A DNA stretch of 64,000 nt, from assembly GCA_911728455.2 (NCBI GenBank), contig OU452227.1, forward strand, positions 24,925,414-24,989,413, read 5' to 3'. The stretch's first letter is position 1, and each line of letters begins with the position of its first letter. The translations under genes and the position numbers were made by a program. Below the pieces are notes generated by a model. The model saw only the letters and a program-made list of their open reading frames with translations. It was not told where the DNA came from and searched no databases. This DNA is from Marthasterias glacialis (lineage: Eukaryota; Echinodermata; Asteroidea; Forcipulatida; Asteriidae). Shown here piece by piece: positions 12,401 through 23,500 of this stretch.

Positions 12401-15400
12401 TGATAGAGTTGACTTGTTGGCGGACTCCATTGCTGTCACTCTCGTGATGCGAACGAGTGAATGCAAAACAACTCTGAACGCCCCCAAACACGGGGTCTGT
12501 TGTGCCTAACGTAATGGCGAAACATTCACCCTCTACATCACAAGCACTGCAAACAACTACAAAGGATAATAGTATTAGTCAGTTTCTGATTTAATGGCTT
12601 TCGGCTGTGGCTGGATCACTGTGTGAACATGCGTTGAAGCACAGTCTGCCCACAGCAACACCCTTAGAAACAGCCACAGACGCAGCCGCCTATTATGTTA
12701 GTACACGGCCTTTGTTTAGAGTCATGATGCGGCCATCTTTTTTGTGTTTAATTCAAAGGGTAGTTGGAAGTGCAAAATGGTACAACTCCGGTTTGTTTAT
12801 AGTAACATACGTATGACTGCATATAGACTGTGTAAGTCTCGCGCGTATTCGAACATGAGGGTCCGTTAAAGTGCGTGATTTTGTTTCCTTCCTTTTGTTA
12901 CTGCATTGCATTGTGTGTGGGACCAAAATGGCCCCAAAATGTTCGAATACGCGTGAGACTTGCACAGTCTATTGCACACAGTGGGTCCATGGTGGTAACA
13001 AGGTATGAAAACAGATCTCCTGGTGACCTCTAGAACAAACTTGTCATAACATTGACGATACCAAAATAACAACATCTTTGAAGGGCAGTTTTGTGGAAAG
13101 AGCATTTTTTAAGAAGATATTGAGAAAGAATATTAACTAAAATGACTACTGCACTGTTTTGTAATCACAATTCCATCAACCCAATTACCCAACAGTATAC
13201 TCTGCTCATCTTCAGGAGTGGTTTGAATTAGTTTCTCCTGAAGACGAGCAGAGTATACTGTTTGAAACGTCGAAACCACAACGGCTCTTTTCAGAGTCAA
13301 CACTCCTCCTAATTGAGATTTACTCATAGTTGCACCCGTACCTGCACTAGTAAATAGTTACTTTTAAAAGAGTGAACAGTTTAAAAGCGAAAGGAACGGA
13401 ACGGTATTACCATCACTTTGGCCTTCAACAGCCGTTAAATCATGATCAGTTAGTTGACCAAAGTGTACACCCAGTGATGTGTAATCGGCTGTTTTCTCAG
13501 TGCTTCCGTCGAATACACCGAGTGAGACTATCCTGGCACTCGGCAATGGGCCACCGTTAACTGAAAGCGTGCGTGGTTCCTGAACGCCTGTACCATGATG
13601 ACAGAAATTAATTACAATGTTAACATTACAGGAAAGTTATGCATTTTGAAAATGGCGAAGACTTTAAAATGACCGTACAGTAATCTAGTGTATGCCAGTG
13701 GAGGAGACATTGAGGGGACATTGAGGTTTTTTTCGTTTTTAAAATCGAAACAAAACTGTTGTCTAAAACAATCTCTTTCATGCTTAAAGTAATTTCTACA
13801 AAGTGATTCGAATTAGATAAGTATGTGACTTTTTTTATATACGTACCATCACCGTAGCCATTGCTGACTACCCTTATCAATGGCGTTTCAACGGCTCCTA
13901 TTTCGGGATGGACAAGGTTATTACAGCTCCCGTCAAGAGTACGGTACAACGTAGACTCGTCACAAGCCGTTTGCTTCTCTGATTTCCCCAAAATGTCATC
14001 CATTTGAATGATTAGTTTATCAACTTCTCCCTGCGAAAGCCTGCAGAAAGTACAAAATAACCTCAATATTAATAGTCACTCACCTGTTCGCCAGTGGTAT
14101 CTCAATCTCTTTACTCACTCACCTGTTAGCCAGTGGCATCTCAATTTCTAAACTCACTCACCTGTTAGCCAGTGGTATTTCAATCTCTTTACTCACTTAC
14201 CTGTTAGCCTGCGGCATATCAATTTCTAAACTCACTCACCTGTTAGCCAATGGTGTGTCATTTTGAAGCCTGGTCCTGAACTGCCTCAATTTCCTCATAG
14301 CAGTAGGTGATCGGTAGGCGCTGTTAAATTGATGCAATAACGACTCAGGACTACGATCTGCCCATCGTAGGTGTCCATCTGTTGAAGTTAACCACAATCA
14401 ACTATTTTTTGCTGATATTACATAACAATTATCAGAGAAACTCAAATTATTTGAATACGATGTATTTTGTTCGAAAACTGTATAGTCCTGTCATTATTTA
14501 AAAATGATATTTGATATTTTTTTACTCTGTTTATTTATGGCATTTACCAACTTGGAATACAGAGATTCTCACATTTAAAAGTGAATGACAGTTGATACCG
14601 ATGAACTTTTCAATGATCTCTTTTTGAAGAAAAAACTTATATTACGGTAGTTCAGACCAGTAGTGGGTTGACTCAACATCAGGCATGTGATTTCTCAGGA
14701 TTTTTCCTGATTTCAGGATTTTTCAAAACCTCCATGAGGCATTACATTTTCTTGAAAGAAGTAAAGCAATCACCAAGAGGAGAAAGAAATAGTCCACACT
14801 GTATCTAAACCTGTAGTTTTGTATTTCTGGTCATGTACAGAGTCTGTAAACCTCCTGAATTACAACATCTGGGAAGTTCTGGGTCTAGAACAAACTTTGT
14901 CTTTCTTTTTTAAATCGTAAAAAGCATGCACAGTTTGTCAATATCTGAAATAATTTACCACCGGTTGGTCACTCATAAGTTTTGCTCAAGGATTACCCAA
15001 CCATCAACTCATTGCAAATGTCATCCATTGATCAAAAGGGCATTAAGTTTAAAATGCTTATAAATCTGGGAATATAAATTGTCATTCAGAAATAAATCTT
15101 TTTCTCAGAAAATGAATGTTTCTTGTTGCCAACAATTACTTTGGAGACCACTCTTGATCAATAAACTCCATTCACCAGGAACTTCAATAATGCAAATGCA
15201 ATTTTATGAAATCCATAATTAGGGAATAACAGTGCGAGGACCCGGTCTTCACTGTTTGGTAATGACCGGGGTGGTGGCTGGCCGCTGTTAACGACCAAGC
15301 CGGAGCAGAGGCGTTAACAGCGGCCAGCCACCACCCAAGGTCATTACCAAGCAGTGAAGACCGGGTCCTCGCACTGTTATTCCCATTAATAAATACCTTT

Positions 15401-15975
15401 TTAACGAAATAAACGGCTAAAATCGTCCATTTTGTAACTTTTCTTTCTCGGCGATACTTTCTTGTTTTGTTAGCCGGTCTTTATATCGCCGTTAATACAC
15501 ACCCACGTGATCACGTTTTGACCAATCAGAATCCACAAACTGTCCTAGGTATTTATTAATGGAACTTACAAATACTGAGCCGACGTATTGATATTGCACG
15601 TACCTACGCCATGTTCCAAGTATGCCTTGATATTGCCGTCTCTGTGAATAAGATCCTCAAGGTCTTCTAACATCTTCATATCTTCATCATTGACGCTGAT
15701 CGTCCTTTGACTATGACCAGCAGCAAACGAAGCGATAACCAACAAAAACAACAACCTGGAAGGTGTACGGACAAATGAACACACTTTATACGTATAGGCC
15801 AGGCCTCTCACAGCCTCGTATTCTAAACAGGAAACTACAAGTATCTGTCGCTACGAGAACTATCAACAAGGTAATGAAGGTAATGTACTTCTCCAAATAC
15901 TCCGATATGAGTTTTTATCCCCAATTTGTTTTTGTTTTGCTGCAGTAAAAATAAATGATCTTACCTTAGATACAT
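9433..15975 (-). CDS. Secreted animal haem peroxidase, copy 2 (complete, 676 residues)
   Basis: Exons in transcript order: 15975..15965, 15755..15604, 14378..14240, 14040..13847, 13587..13411, 12556..12335, 11642..10970, 10712..10545, 10429..10263, 9560..9433 (TGA at 9433-9435). They total 2031 nt and all phases agree. The start is an 11-nt coding mini-exon, spliced to give MYLRLLFLLVIASFAAG, a clear signal peptide. Catalytic set by analogy with myeloperoxidase: Asp213 and distal His214 in GQLTDHDLT, Arg343 and Glu346 in DHRAAEQ, proximal His444 in AAAFRFGHTE. The calcium-loop motif ITTWLDASFVYGS and LNIQRGRDHGLPSY (about residues 531-544) are also present. The methionine that makes myeloperoxidase's sulfonium link is Gln347 here, as in other family members. 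There is no membrane segment near the C-terminus, which ends FVAPKDFRTQNKR. A TATA box lies about 70 bp upstream. The substrate is unknown; an ovoperoxidase-like cross-linking or a defence role is inference. Confidence 0.93.
11985..12175 (+). repeat. tRNA-derived SINE (family B)
   Basis: Contains a B-box-like GGTTCGAATCCCGGTCGGGAC followed by the body motif TTGGCAAGACACATAACTAT and the 'aggagtaaatggatac' segment. Related copies in either orientation are at 27335-27470, 31795-32015, 32395-32705, 38028-38115 (partial), 47805-47905 (partial) and 58440-58740. It does not fold as a functional tRNA. Confidence 0.7.
12822..12976. repeat. Inverted-repeat element in intron 5 of peroxidase copy 2
   Basis: The left end (ATAGACTGTGTAAGTCTCGCG then GTATTCGAACAT) and right end (ATGTTCGAATACGCG then TGAGACTTGCACAGTCTAT) are imperfect reverse complements. 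Typical of a small non-autonomous DNA transposon (MITE). No product. Confidence 0.6.
13191..13261. repeat. Short hairpin, intron of peroxidase copy 2
   Basis: ACAGTATACTCTGCTC at 13191 is mirrored by GAGCAGAGTATACTGT ending at 13261, with further pairing inward (TCTTCAGGAG / CTCCTGAAGA). Small inverted-repeat element or its remnant; no coding content. Confidence 0.65.
14081..14250 (-). repeat. 39-bp tandem repeat carrying five copies of the exon-3 splice donor (peroxidase copy 2)
   Basis: On the minus strand, CTAACAG|GTGAGTGAG recurs with the exon edge at 14240, 14201, 14162, 14123 and 14084, exactly 39 bp apart. The base before each junction is AG and the intron begins GTGAGT (GTAAGT at 14201, GTGAGTGACT at 14084). 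Units alternate between two internal variants, which suggests a 78-bp higher-order step. Using a more distal donor would read AG-G TGA or AG-G TAA and stop at once, so only 14240 gives the full protein. Confidence 0.9.
15222..15384. repeat. Long perfect-looking hairpin (about 70-bp arms) in intron 2 of peroxidase copy 2
   Basis: The left arm 15222-15291 and right arm 15313-15384 are near-perfect reverse complements, separated by about 20 bp. The outer ends read GGGAATAACAGTG and CACTGTTATTCCC. A shorter relative of the right side is at about 34095-34200 in MKK4. It looks like a fold-back/MITE element. The low divergence of the arms suggests recent insertion or gene conversion. Confidence 0.8.
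15965..15975 (-). other. 11-nt coding mini-exon with the start codon of peroxidase copy 2
   Basis: Read on the minus strand this is ATGTATCTAAG followed by GTAAGATC. Joined to the acceptor at 15756-15757 it gives MYLR followed by LLFLLVIASFAAG, completing a signal peptide in the correct phase. An in-frame reading through the acceptor of exon 2 is possible but would give a longer, less hydrophobic start. The TATA box upstream supports the mini-exon. Confidence 0.75.
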
Positions 15976-16044
15976 CTTGAATTTTATCGTGACTTTTAAT
16001 TGTGAACAAATGCTAAAGCGTGTAAAGGGCATCTCGTTCGTCTC

Positions 16045-16052
16045 TTTATATA
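16045..16052 (-). promoter_or_regulatory. TATA box of peroxidase copy 2
   Basis: The minus strand reads TATATAAA, 70 bp upstream of the proposed start codon at 15975. That spacing predicts transcription starting near 16015 and a 5' leader of about 40 nt. The position is right for a core promoter; this is inference from sequence alone. Confidence 0.6.
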
Positions 16053-17195
16053 TCCTACCAGTGTTCACAAACACACCCAGTTTTGTTGGTTGAATTGTGT
16101 TATTCATCCGCCAATCAAAGTTCAGTTTAGAATGACGACTTGTTTCTCACCTTGGACTATACCAACGAGTCATTGGATTGGTCGACAGCGGGATGCTAGC
16201 GATGAAACATTGGTGACCGATTATCACAGTGTCCATTTAAAGTCATGGTACATGTTTGATTGTTGGACGAGTAATACAAAAAAACACATTCTGATTCGTT
16301 TTAAAAAGCAAACCAGTGACATAATTTGTCAACAATTCAGTGGTACTCGTTTTTTTAAACTGATTTAACTTTCCTGTGAGAGTAGAAAATTTGAGTAAAA
16401 TCATTTCTTTCTTCAAAAAGAACAGCATTTCAGACAAAAACATGTTTCCGTTTGCTGGTGAAAACTTTAACTTTTATTCAAGTAAACGTTTAAATCAAAC
16501 GTCACAAAATGTATATATGTTGCAAGTCTTATGTAGCCTACCTATTGAAGTAGTAATAACGTAATGTCTATGGGCCTATATACAACTCTTAATGGTTGTA
16601 GATGGCATCTCGCGTGTTTGCTGTTGTTATCAACTGACGGGAATTCAACAATACTCATGAAAGACCGGCAAGTGGATTTTGAACAATAGAATGAGAGAAC
16701 ACACACATAAAATCAGGGTTGCTCAGCTACTATGAAGTCAGTTTACTTCTCAACTTAAAAATTCATAATGTGGTATTTAGCATTGTTTGACTTTGACCCG
16801 TCGAGTATTGAATCGATGAGCGATGAGATGTCCTCTGAAATGTTTTTTATTTGCATGCATGTATATAAAGAGTGCAAACCAATTCGTATAATTTTTTCAA
16901 AGTGTAAATGAGTTGTGCATTTGTTAAATATCATTACTATGTACCACGCATGTGAATATTTGTAAAAAGCATGATGAGTGTTCAACTTTCTTCGCAAGGA
17001 TCGCTGCCCCCCCCCCTTCACTTCAACCCCAACTTCCTATAACTGCGTTAACAGGAGTGTTTCACAAAATACTAAGATGAGTTGTCATTTGTGTTACCAT
17101 AGTGATTTGTATTGTGACATCACACTTTGCTTAGCTATTAAGATTGATTTGCACTTAAGATCAGTCTTAACTCTTTGTGAAATCGAGCCCTAGAC

Positions 17196-17660
17196 TTTCA
17201 TATCTGGATTAAAACAATGTGGACCAGTGTTGAGCTCGCTCCTTGTCCTTTCATATCTGGATTGAAACAATGTGGACCAGTGTTGAGCTCGCTCCTTGTC
17301 CTTCCATAATCTGGATTAAAACAATGTGTACCAGTGTTGAGCTCGCTCCTTGTCCTTCCATATCTGGATTAAAACAATGTGGACCAGTGTTGAGCTCGCT
17401 CCTTGTCCTTCCATATCTGGATTAAAACAATGTGGACCAGTGTTGAGCTCGCTCCTTGTCCTTCCATATCTGGATTAAAACAATGTGGACCAGTGTTGAG
17501 CTCGCTCCTTGTCCTTTCATATCTGGATTGAAACAATGTGGACCAGTGTTGAGCTCGCTTCTTGTCCTTTCATAATTATCTGGATTAAAACAATGTGAAC
17601 CAGTGTGTCCTTTCATATCTGGATTAAAATAATATTGTCCAGTGTTGAGCTCGCTTCTTG
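17196..17660. repeat. 53-bp minisatellite, about 9 units
   Basis: The unit begins TTTCATATCTGGATTAAAAC and continues AATGTGGACCAGTGTTGAGC, then TCGCTCCTTGTCC. Units start at 17196, 17249 and so on; the last units are shorter or diverged. The homologous place in the neighbouring duplicate (about 18925-18985) has a single unit, so the expansion followed the duplication, or copy B contracted. Spacing is head-to-tail with no unique spacers. Confidence 0.9.
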
Positions 17661-18408
17661 TCTTTTCGTTTGTATTTTACCGAGCAATATAAACGGTCAA
17701 CTTTTGGTCAGAAAGCCAACTGAACAAGACATCTATTGATTGCCGTTCAATCCAATCTGACATATGTCAATATTTTGTATTGTGAAATCTAGCCTGGGAT
17801 TATTAATTTGGAATCTTGTATTACCAAATCGCCTTTAAAATGTATATTCCCGTAAAAAAACTGATGTTCGATAAAGTTGCTTGACTCCGACTGATTTCTC
17901 TTGAAAGCAGAACATTTCAATCATCAATTAGCGTGTTTTAAAAAATGTGTAAACCTGATAGTGAAAACGTGTAAGCCTGTAGGTCTATAGGGAAACTTGT
18001 AAATCTGTTCTCATGGGTGACATTCTTCACACACAAAATAAAATAAAACAAAATAAAATATATGTAAAAACGCTACTTTGTTTGGAAAGTTGTGCAAACC
18101 TTAAGAAACGACATTCGAATAACGCACGGCATTGTTACGCTCCAGCCGTACTTTTGCCAACCACGGTTAATTAAACTCAAGGATGCGACGTTGAAACAGA
18201 AAGGTCTATACTTTTTATTTATAGTTCTGTTTCGATTACAGACCCAACTTAAACGCACCGAAGTTGGGACAGACTCAGTTATTGTTGGTATTGTTTCGGA
18301 ATATCTGTGAGTTTTGGTATGATGAAAATACACACACTATAAACGTATGGTTGCGATAGTGGTCTTGTGGTCACAAGGTCAAATTCAAATTCAAATTATC
18401 TTTGCCAG

Positions 18409-18480
18409 TTAGGTTTTCTAATTAGAGGGAAATTAGGTTTTCTAATTAGAGGGAAATTAGGTTTTCTAATTAGAGGGAAG
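18409..18480. repeat. 24-bp tandem repeat, 3 units
   Basis: TTAGGTTTTCTAATTAGAGG plus GAAA (GAAG in the last unit) starts at 18409, 18433 and 18457. The copies are virtually identical, so it is young. It sits exactly at the join of the two segmental-duplication copies. Confidence 0.9.
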
Positions 18481-20541
18481 TGGTTGACCTCGAGGATTGA
18501 ATCGATGGGCGATGAGATGTCCTCTGAAATGATTTTATTTGCATGCATGTATATAAAGGTTGCAAACCATTTCGTATAATTTTGTTTTAAGCGTAAATGA
18601 CTTATGCATTTGTTAAAATTAATATCATTATTATGTATCACGCCTGGGAATATTTGAATCTAGGAAGTTGAACCATCAGTGTTCAACTTTCTTCACAGGG
18701 ATCGCTGCCCCCTTCACTTCAACCCCGACTTCCTAACCGCGTTGACAGGAGTGTATGTAGATGTCCAGGGGTCGATTTCAAAAAGTACTAGATTCATCTT
18801 AAGATGAGTTGTCATTTGTGTTACCATAGTGATTTATATTGTGACATCACACTTTGCTTAGCTATTAAGATTGATTTGCACTTAAGATCAGTCTTAACTC
18901 TTTGTGAAATCGAGCCCTAGACTTTCATATCTGGATTAAAACAATGTGGACCAGTTTTGAGCTCGCTTCTTGTCTTTTTGTTTGTATTTTACCGAGCAAT
19001 ATAAAGGGTCAACTTTTGGCCAGAAATGCAATTGAACAAGACATATATTGATTTACCGTTCAATCCAATCTGACATATATCAATATTTTTTAATGTGAAA
19101 TCTAGCTTGGGATAGTTAATTTGGAATCTTGTGTTACCAAAAACTGATGTTCGAGAAAAAGTTGCTTGACTCCGACTGATTTCAATCATCAATTAACGTG
19201 TTTTTGAAAATGTGTAAACCTATAAGTGAAAAAGTGTTAATGTGTTCTCTTGAGTGACATTCTTCACACACAAAACAAAATAAAACAGATAAAAATATAT
19301 ATACAAACGCTTATTGGAAAGTCGTGCAAACCTTAAGAAACGACATTCGAATAACGCACGGCATTGTTACGCTTCAGCCGTACTTTTGCCAACCACGGTT
19401 AGTTAAACTCAAGGATGCGACGTTGAAACAGAAAGGTCTATACTTTTTATTTATAGTTCTGTTTCGATTACAGACCCAACGTAAGCACACCGAAGTTGGG
19501 ACAGACTCAGTTATTGTTGGTATTGTTTCGGAATATCTGTGAGTTTTGGTATGATGAAAATACACACAATATAAACATATGGTTGCGATAGTGGTCTTGC
19601 GGTCACAAAGTCAAAATAAAATTAATTATCTTTGTTAATAAGTTTTGAAGTGGTTGACCTTAATTAAAGTACTCCGGCTTTCTCATTGACTGACGCTGCT
19701 ATGAATCACTTCAAACATCAAGGGTAATTCTCTATACGCCAGAAATAATTAGGTTTTACTGGTAACACCTTGACTGAACAAGGAACTAGTTAAACGGTTA
19801 AATAAGTTAAATTTCGTACGTCTTACTTATAGGCTTATCACATTTTGGAAAGGCAAGAATAGTTGAAAGTTACGTGATTTTTTTCCTTTTCTTATTCTGC
19901 TGTATGTTGAAAAGATTTCTTAGATTTTGAACGGAAAGGTAACATTGAGATAAAATCTCAGATATTTCAATTGACGAAGATTCACTTCAATGTATTGGTT
20001 TCTTACAAGGAGATATACATATTAAACTTGTCCTATTTAACAAAATTCAGAGCCACCACAACTCATAGAGAGACTTTTTTCATGACATGTTGTTAGCGCA
20101 AACTTGACTTGATCTATTCTGGCAAGAGAGAGCGAGGTATCCAAACTTTGTGTTGCACACCTCAATGAAATGTGCAAAGCCTGCAAAAATCACCAATTTA
20201 TTCCAGTCATTGGTTGAGTTTAAGCTTTAATCAAGTAGTGATGTTTTGTTGATTGTACTCTTTTTATGGAAGCGGTTGGTCACGTTATTGCCAGTAACAG
20301 AACCACTGCAAGTTAATGACTCCCTCTGAAGAAATTCTCCTTTCCAACATTGTGCTGGGAAACAAAAAGGTAATACTCAGCTGTGAATTATTGCCTTTTC
20401 ACCACACATTCTGAACGATGACTCCATTATCCTAAATAGGATACAAGTGCTTCAAGCATAATGAAATTGGTTGAAGGTCATTTTCTTTGTTTTCAGAGTC
20501 ATCGAAAAAGGACAAGTTGGTATTCTCAGTAGTTATCAAGG

Positions 20542-23500
20542 ATGGCCTCCATGCAACAAGCCGGTACGTATAATTGGTGTGGTAAAATTGTTTGGCTATT
20601 TATTAGCTCTTCAAAGCAAATTCGTTTTGAGTTTTTTTTATGACATGTAACATCAAAAGATAAATGATTTGTTACAAAAGACACCTTATTTGTTCCTATC
20701 ATTTTGTGATAATTTATTAGTGAAGCGTAAAGCTTCAATAACTTGTTTAAGAGTAAAACAAATAGTTTGTTTGCTGGAAACAATGAACATTAAAAAAAGG
20801 TTATAAAGACGAAATAGTAGTTAATAAACGTGCAAGTTTTCAGTTGTTGCATATAGCTTCCTTAATTTAAGAGCAAAATTAAGATTTTGTATGCGAAAAA
20901 CTATAGAAAATAAATGTGCTAGTTTTGATTTAAATTACTAAAGAAACAAGCAAAAGAAATGTTGAATGATTGTGGCAAAAAAGGTCATTTCTTCTAACAA
21001 TGATTTAAAACTTATACAAAATATCAATTGATGCAAAAAAAGATTTTGGACTGATAAATTAAAACGGTTCTCTTTGATCACTTAGAGTCAATACAAACTT
21101 TGTTTTTGAAAATTGAGAGTAAAAACAAAGGTTTTCTCAAATAATATGTACATACATGTAATTTTTGGAGAGAGAAAGAGAAGAAAAAAACAGATTTATT
21201 GCATAACCAAACAACAAAACAATGTATCCTTTTTTTATCGCTGTGTCTTTGAACCCAATCACTTGCACTTTGCAATAACTCCCTTGATTAAACAATAATT
21301 GTCATATGAAATTTTTGTTCTTGCAGCAACAAAAAGTTATTATGTGAGTCAGTGATAATAAGTGTAATCAACCATAACTTTCATTATATATCTACCAAAC
21401 TCCACTGATTACATAGATTGAGTTCCAAAATATTGGCATGCATTAGCGGGAAAATGGCAATGTGATAAATCTTGATGCACCATCGATCAAGAGCCTCATG
21501 CAGAACATTTTTTGCGACACGAACTCGATCTGGTTTGCTGATGCATCAATTCTAACAATAGAGGGCGTCATATACCGCCGTTATGGTTCGAGCTTAGCCC
21601 ACCTCCCCATGCATGGAGCAAGGAAATAGCTTGATGCACTTAACAGCCACACTTTTTTTTAGAATACCCCTCGTGCTCAAAAATTGTGTAGAAATTTTGT
21701 CTCATAGCGCCCTCTTGAATCAAATTCCTTCAGCCAATATTACAGGGGACACACTGTGGTGTGTGAGGGGGAGAGTACAGGGGGACATTGCTTTTCAGTG
21801 GGGGGGGGGGAGGGGCAGGGTCCAGGTTTTTTAATGAATTACATGCATCAGAATTTTTCGGGGGGGGGGGCACTGAGAACTTATGGGGGTGCACGTGCCC
21901 CACCAGCCTACCCCCCCCCCCCGGGGCTACGCCGCTGATTTAGACAAATGCCCCTCTGACCCAATTCTAGCAAGCACATTGATAAAAACACTGAATAGTG
22001 AACAAATAAAAGTTCAGACAAGAGGACGGTTTGAGAAAAATTCATCCCCGTGACTCCGCGTGACTAAAAATAAGAAAGCAACTAAAAGTTAAAAATACAG
22101 GAAGACGAACAATCCATATCATACGATAATTGGGTTCAGTGGTGTTTTTGTGAAGATGATTTTCATCTAATTCATCGTATTTTTAAATTCAATATGTAAT
22201 CTTTTTGGGGGACCCCAATTTTAGAAAATTTTAAATTTATAAACAGCTGATCCCTCTGATGAATCAGGGTTGATCAAGAAAGCGAGCTGCTCAAAGTCAT
22301 AAAAACCATGGAACAATACTCAGAACTGGTCACAACAATAACAACAAGAAATTCACCTTGACGTAAACAAATATAATTTTCTTCCAATTAGTGAAAGGAG
22401 TTTCCTTTCTCAATAACGTCGGCCAATTTTGAAATCTCCCAATGTGCGGGCTACGCCTCAATTTGAAGCACAGTGTTGGTTTTGCTGACAAAACCATGAA
22501 CAAATCCAAAGCAATGTGGGTCAACATCACAGTGATACAATAAATGTATGGCAGTATCAACATAACACCTCGCGTTCTTTATAATTTAGATGAGTCATAA
22601 TAATTATTATCATACACCGATGAATCATGTAGTGTGTTGAGATAATAACATCTTGAAAGAAGACTAGCTATTCACAGAAACCCTGAAACGTCATAGGAAA
22701 ATAGTAAAGTTAAACTCGCTCTATGTCTCTCCTGATCTTACTCAAATCGTTCTCACCGTAGATTATAAAATATGTATAGTAATTCCTTCAAAATGTTACA
22801 CATAAAGTATACAGTATCTTCAAAACACTAGAGCTTGCTTTCTTTACTTTTTTCTATATTAATTTGTCGAGCATCGTCATCGCATTGAAATAGATTTCGA
22901 CTGGAGAACAAGTTTATTAAAATGACCTCAAGTGACCTCAACTAAAATTTACTCATACAAAATGGCGTTGAATCGGGCGAATGGTGAGTCATATTACTCT
23001 TCTTTTGGGACTTATTTACTCGATAAAATGTTTTCAAATGTCACTAAAAAGGATTGATTTGTATTGTTTATAATGAGGATAATATTTCTTGAGGATGGTA
23101 GTAATACACGTTATCTAGTTTTGGAATGTTTGTGAATTTTTTGGGGCGGGCTGGTAATTATTTATGCAGGTTTTAAATAACGCTACAAACTAACACTACA
23201 GTAGTACAGGGAAGTTGCATTCCGCCATAGATTAACGCCATTTACATGTAACTTTTTTTTCAAGATGACAGTCATGATATAATACGGTTGTGACAATTAG
23301 TTTGTACTGTCATTACTGAAAAAAGCAAGCCAGTAATTAAAAAAAAACAGCCCCACAATACTCACTAGTATTAAACTAGACCCAGTGAGTAACTGGGGCG
23401 CTGTACTCCTTTTTGAGATTTTTGACATTATCTGTCGTACTAGCGCCCCAGTCCGTGGTATATTTGGAAAGTGCTCTGAAGCGTTTTTTTTCTGAACCAG

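Larger units (their letters stand above)
16790..19655. repeat. Tandem segmental duplication (copy A 16790-18477, copy B 18478-19655)
   Basis: The same ordered blocks appear twice: 'attgaatcgatg.gcgatgagatgtcc' at 16806 and 18496; 'gatcgctgcccc' at about 16999 and 18700; 'gagttgtcatttgtgttacc' at about 17077 and 18799; 'aacgacattcgaataacgca' at about 18106 and 19336; and 'atggttgcgatagtgg' at about 18347 and 19577. The end of copy B repeats the 'gtggttgacc' found at the A/B join. Copy A is longer mainly because it carries about nine units of the 53-bp minisatellite where B has one. Confidence 0.85.
16053..20541. other. Intergenic stretch between peroxidase copy 2 and MKK4
   Basis: No gene was recognised. 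Most of it is a tandem segmental duplication (16790-19655) containing a 53-bp minisatellite and a 24-bp repeat. Neighbouring short open frames repeat between the two duplicate copies without codon-like conservation and are not called as genes. The last kilobase must include the upstream promoter of MKK4, but no TATA box or other core element was identified. Confidence 0.65.

Noticed and set aside
17196-17660. CRISPR-like regular array
   Set aside because: Units are head-to-tail with no unique spacers, and the DNA is eukaryotic.
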